NCBI GenBank assembly: GCA_964639245.1
Contig: CAZXCU010000006.1
Coordinates: forward strand, 236,582 to 300,581
DNA length: 64,000 nt
Direction of reading: 5' to 3'
DNA from: SB15 sp964639245
Lineage (GTDB): Bacteria > Chloroflexota > Anaerolineae > Aggregatilineales > J027
Below are positions 62,270-64,000 of this stretch, one piece after another; positions within the stretch are counted from its first letter, which is position 1; each line of letters starts with the position of its first letter. Both the position numbers and the translations under genes were made by a program. The notes below the pieces were generated by a model. That model saw nothing but the letters and a program-made list of their open reading frames with translations, had not been told where the DNA came from and searched no databases.

Positions 62270-62680
62270 ATGTCGAAAAAAATTAAAGCAAAAGGCACAA
62301 GTCGGAATCCCGGTGGCATGATGGGCGGGGGCGGACTTGGAGGGGGTCAATCTGCAATGATGGCAAAAATTCAAAAAATGCAGGATGAAATGGCGCAGGC
62401 GCAGCAGTCATTAGAAACAGAAACGATCGATGTTTCAGTGGGCGGTGGCGCGGTGGTGGTGACAATGACCGGGCATCAGCGCGTGCAAGCGATCAAAATT
62501 GACAAAGCCACGTTGGATATGGAAGACGAAGAATGGCTGACGGACTTGCAAGATTTGCTAGTAGCAGCCGTGAATCAGGCGGTGGAACAATCGCAGGCGA
62601 TGGCTGCCGAACGGATGGAAGGCATTACAGGCGGACTCGGCGGGATGCTGCCGGGTGGTTTAGGCGGATTGTTAGGTTAA
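62270..62680 (+). CDS. ybaB: YbaB/EbfC nucleoid-associated protein
   Basis: The 136-residue protein is a YbaB family DNA-binding protein (KIQKMQDEMAQAQQSLE, VVVTMTGHQRVQAIKID, LLVAAVNQAVEQS). Gly- and Met-rich tails at both ends (GGMMGGGGLGGG and GGLGGMLPGGLGGLLG) are longer than in E. coli. GAGGAG lies just before the ATG at 62270. The stop overlaps the next start as TAATG. Confidence 0.94.
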   Translation: MSKKIKAKGTSRNPGGMMGGGGLGGGQSAMMAKIQKMQDEMAQAQQSLETETIDVSVGGGAVVVTMTGHQRVQAIKIDKATLDMEDEEWLTDLQDLLVAAVNQAVEQSQAMAAERMEGITGGLGGMLPGGLGGLLG

Positions 62681-63078
62681 TGCGCTCTTTTTTCATTCAG
62701 TGGCTCTTTAATGCGATTAGCCTGTTTGTCGTGACCGCCCTTTTACCGGGCGTTCAACTCGCAGAGGGTATCGGGACGCTGTTGTTGGTGGCGCTGCTTA
62801 TCGGGCTGATTAATGCGCTACTGCGTCCCATTTTATATTTCCTGAGCTGCGGATTTATTATTTTAACACTTGGCTTGATTATCCCTGTGCTGAATGCGCT
62901 TTTACTTCTTTTAGCAGATGAAATCGCGGGCAACCGTTTTGAAATTGACGGGTTCTGGTGGGCGGTGGGCGCGGCCCTTTTGATGGGGGTGATTAATACG
63001 GTGCTGAACCGTTTGTTCCACGACGATGATGATGACAAAAAAGACAAGGACAAACGGTATGTCATCCAGGGCAAATAG
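62680..63078 (+). CDS. Four-helix membrane protein (phage holin 4/DUF superfamily)
   Basis: The 132-residue protein has four membrane helices and the pattern of the mycobacterial-type 4TM holin-like family (WLFNAISLFVVTALLPGVQL, LINALLRPILYFLS, GFWWAVGAALLMGVINTVLN), ending in an acidic-basic tail (HDDDDDKKDKDKR). Despite the name, such proteins are chromosomal and their role is unknown. It is wedged between ybaB (TAATG overlap) and recR (20-base overlap), which is unusual for this operon. Confidence 0.85.
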   Translation: MRSFFIQWLFNAISLFVVTALLPGVQLAEGIGTLLLVALLIGLINALLRPILYFLSCGFIILTLGLIIPVLNALLLLLADEIAGNRFEIDGFWWAVGAALLMGVINTVLNRLFHDDDDDKKDKDKRYVIQGK

Positions 63079-63685
63079 TAATAATCAAGGACTTCCGCCG
63101 ACAGTGACACAGGTCATTGATGCCTTTGCACGTCTGCCGGGCATTGGCCCCAAAACGGCCTCGCGTCTGACGTTCTATTTGCTCCGTTCCCCAGATGAAA
63201 TAGCGCGCACGCTTTCCGAAGCGTTGCTTGATTTAAAGGCCAACACACAATTCTGCTCTGTGTGCTACAACATCACTGACACACCGGTTTGTGTGGTGTG
63301 TGGGGATTCCAAACGCGATAAAGAGACCATTGTGGTGGTGGAAGAACCGTTGGATTTAGTAGCGATTGAACGCACCGGCACTTATAAAGGACGCTATCAT
63401 GTGCTGCATGGCGCAATTCGCCCTGTGGAGGGAATTGGCCCGGATGATTTGAAAATTAAGGAATTGGTCAAACGGGTCGAAAGCGAAAATATTGTCGAAG
63501 TCATCATTGCGACTAATCCCAACACAGAAGGCGAAGCAACCGCTTTTACGGTGCAGCGTTATCTTAGCCACACGGGTGTCAAAATGACACGCTTAGCACG
63601 GGGTCTACCCACTGGAAGCGATCTTGAATATGTAGATACGCTGACCCTGACTCGTGCTTTGCAAGGTCGTAACAGTATGGGCTAA
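63059..63685 (+). CDS. recR: Recombination protein RecR
   Basis: RecR works with RecF/RecO to load RecA at gaps. The 208-residue protein has the helix-hairpin-helix (LPGIGPKTASRLTFYLL), the Cys4 zinc finger (CSVCYNITDTPVCVVC), and a Toprim domain (VVEEPLDLVAIERTG, ATNPNTEGEATA). The ATG at 63059 has AAGGA upstream and overlaps the 4TM gene by 20 bases, so translation is coupled. Confidence 0.96.
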   Translation: MSSRANSNNQGLPPTVTQVIDAFARLPGIGPKTASRLTFYLLRSPDEIARTLSEALLDLKANTQFCSVCYNITDTPVCVVCGDSKRDKETIVVVEEPLDLVAIERTGTYKGRYHVLHGAIRPVEGIGPDDLKIKELVKRVESENIVEVIIATNPNTEGEATAFTVQRYLSHTGVKMTRLARGLPTGSDLEYVDTLTLTRALQGRNSMG

Positions 63686-63727
63686 ATCAGATATATACCT
63701 AACTTGCCCCAAATTTTGTTCTAACCC

Positions 63728-63756
63728 TTGACGGTCTTTTGAGGTAGAGATATTAT
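63728..63756 (+). promoter_or_regulatory. Strong promoter P1 at the right edge
   Basis: TTGACG (63728-63733) and TATTAT (63751-63756) are 17 bases apart, each one base from consensus. Confidence 0.65.
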
Positions 63757-63868
63757 CTCCCCCACTACTGAGAACGGCCTATGAAATTAGGAAAACTCAG
63801 TGAAACCAATATCCTACAAACGGGATATAGACTAAAGAAAACATAGTTTCTGAGACTGAAATTAAGTC

Positions 63869-63897
63869 TTGACTCATTCAGCCAAGCAAGATACTAT
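63869..63897 (+). promoter_or_regulatory. Strong promoter P2 at the right edge
   Basis: TTGACT (63869-63874) and TACTAT (63892-63897) are 17 bases apart. It lies 141 bases after P1 in the same direction. Confidence 0.65.
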
Positions 63898-64000
63898 GTA
63901 ATCCAATAGGGATGTGTGGTACAAACAAAATACCAACGCCCAATTAATTTGAAGACCCGGAGGTGTGACAAGACACGCGGTGATGTAGATGTGAGAGATT

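Larger units (their letters stand above)
63686..64000 (+). other. Noncoding leader region running off the window
   Basis: The 315 bases after recR hold no convincing gene; a 21-codon frame (63781-63846) has no ribosome site worth the name. Two tandem promoters point out of the window, as is common before rRNA or other stable-RNA operons. No 16S, 23S or tRNA sequence is reached before the edge. Confidence 0.4.

Noticed and set aside
62680..63078. Holin-like gene as evidence for a prophage
   Set aside because: It is embedded in dnaX-ybaB-recR with no phage gene around; the family is widespread on chromosomes.
63686..64000. Start of 16S rRNA at the right edge
   Set aside because: No conserved 16S 5' sequence is reached; only promoters and an unassigned leader are visible.

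Overview
The window looks like a chromosomal segment of a free-living bacterium, most likely a member of the Chloroflexota (Anaerolineae-like). This is an inference from gene content: an archaeal-type class I lysyl-tRNA synthetase, SpoVS, a SUV3-like helicase, FHA proteins joined to winged-helix DNA-binding domains, and PdxS/PdxT vitamin B6 synthesis. Genes are dense, moderately GC-rich and often overlap by 4-20 bases. A heme A synthase and a heme O synthase point to aerobic respiration. I found no CRISPR array, insertion sequence or prophage.

Layout. 1-6.3 kb: chemotaxis genes (partial receptor, CheA with two Hpt domains, CheB, CheW), then surE, an NDUFA9-like reductase and a secreted metallopeptidase. 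9.9-13.1 kb (minus): pdxR-pdxS-pdxT with repeated TTGGTATAG motifs upstream. 13.1-18.2 kb (minus): ABC-F ATPase, FHA regulator, membrane Cas4-like protein, translin, DUF3467 and SSB. 18.4-25.5 kb: C45-family hydrolase, CsbD, glgB, upp, a TagO/WecA-type transferase and a tyrosine-recombinase-like protein without catalytic residues. 25.6-32.1 kb (minus): polX, an SH3 protein, ligA, an RlmI-like methyltransferase and an SDR. 32.3-37.3 kb: CopC-ctaA-ctaB, an MBL hydrolase and an M1-like lipoprotein. 37.4-39.5 kb: tRNA-Pro followed by a RhuM gene and an orphan gene. 40.4-45.1 kb: class I LysRS fused to a B3/B4 domain, SpoVS, a 565-base origin-like gap and dnaA. 45.2-52.3 kb: a GntR-controlled peptidoglycan-recycling operon (serine amidase, anmK, nagK-like, murQ, nagA, SIS deaminase). 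52.4-63.7 kb: a structured RNA/terminator, a methyltransferase, a membrane metallopeptidase, an M20 peptidase, a SUV3-like helicase, an adenylyl cyclase, and dnaX-ybaB-4TM-recR. The right edge carries two tandem strong promoters whose product lies outside.

The most interesting signal is a probable SOS regulon. The same 12-mer GAACAAACGTTC, which fits the Gram-positive LexA box GAAC-N4-GTTC, occurs in the spacer of a good promoter upstream of ssb. It occurs again between polX and a divergent orphan transcript that ends at a strong terminator. A near copy lies in the promoter of the catalytically dead recombinase. This would place ssb (perhaps with DUF3467, translin and the Cas4-like protein), polX-ligA, a small RNA and the pseudo-recombinase under common control. 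Other notable points are the LysRS-B3/B4 fusion, a DnaA with an altered recognition motif (GGRTHST) beside TATCCC-type boxes, and a membrane-anchored Cas4-like protein with a changed active-site motif.
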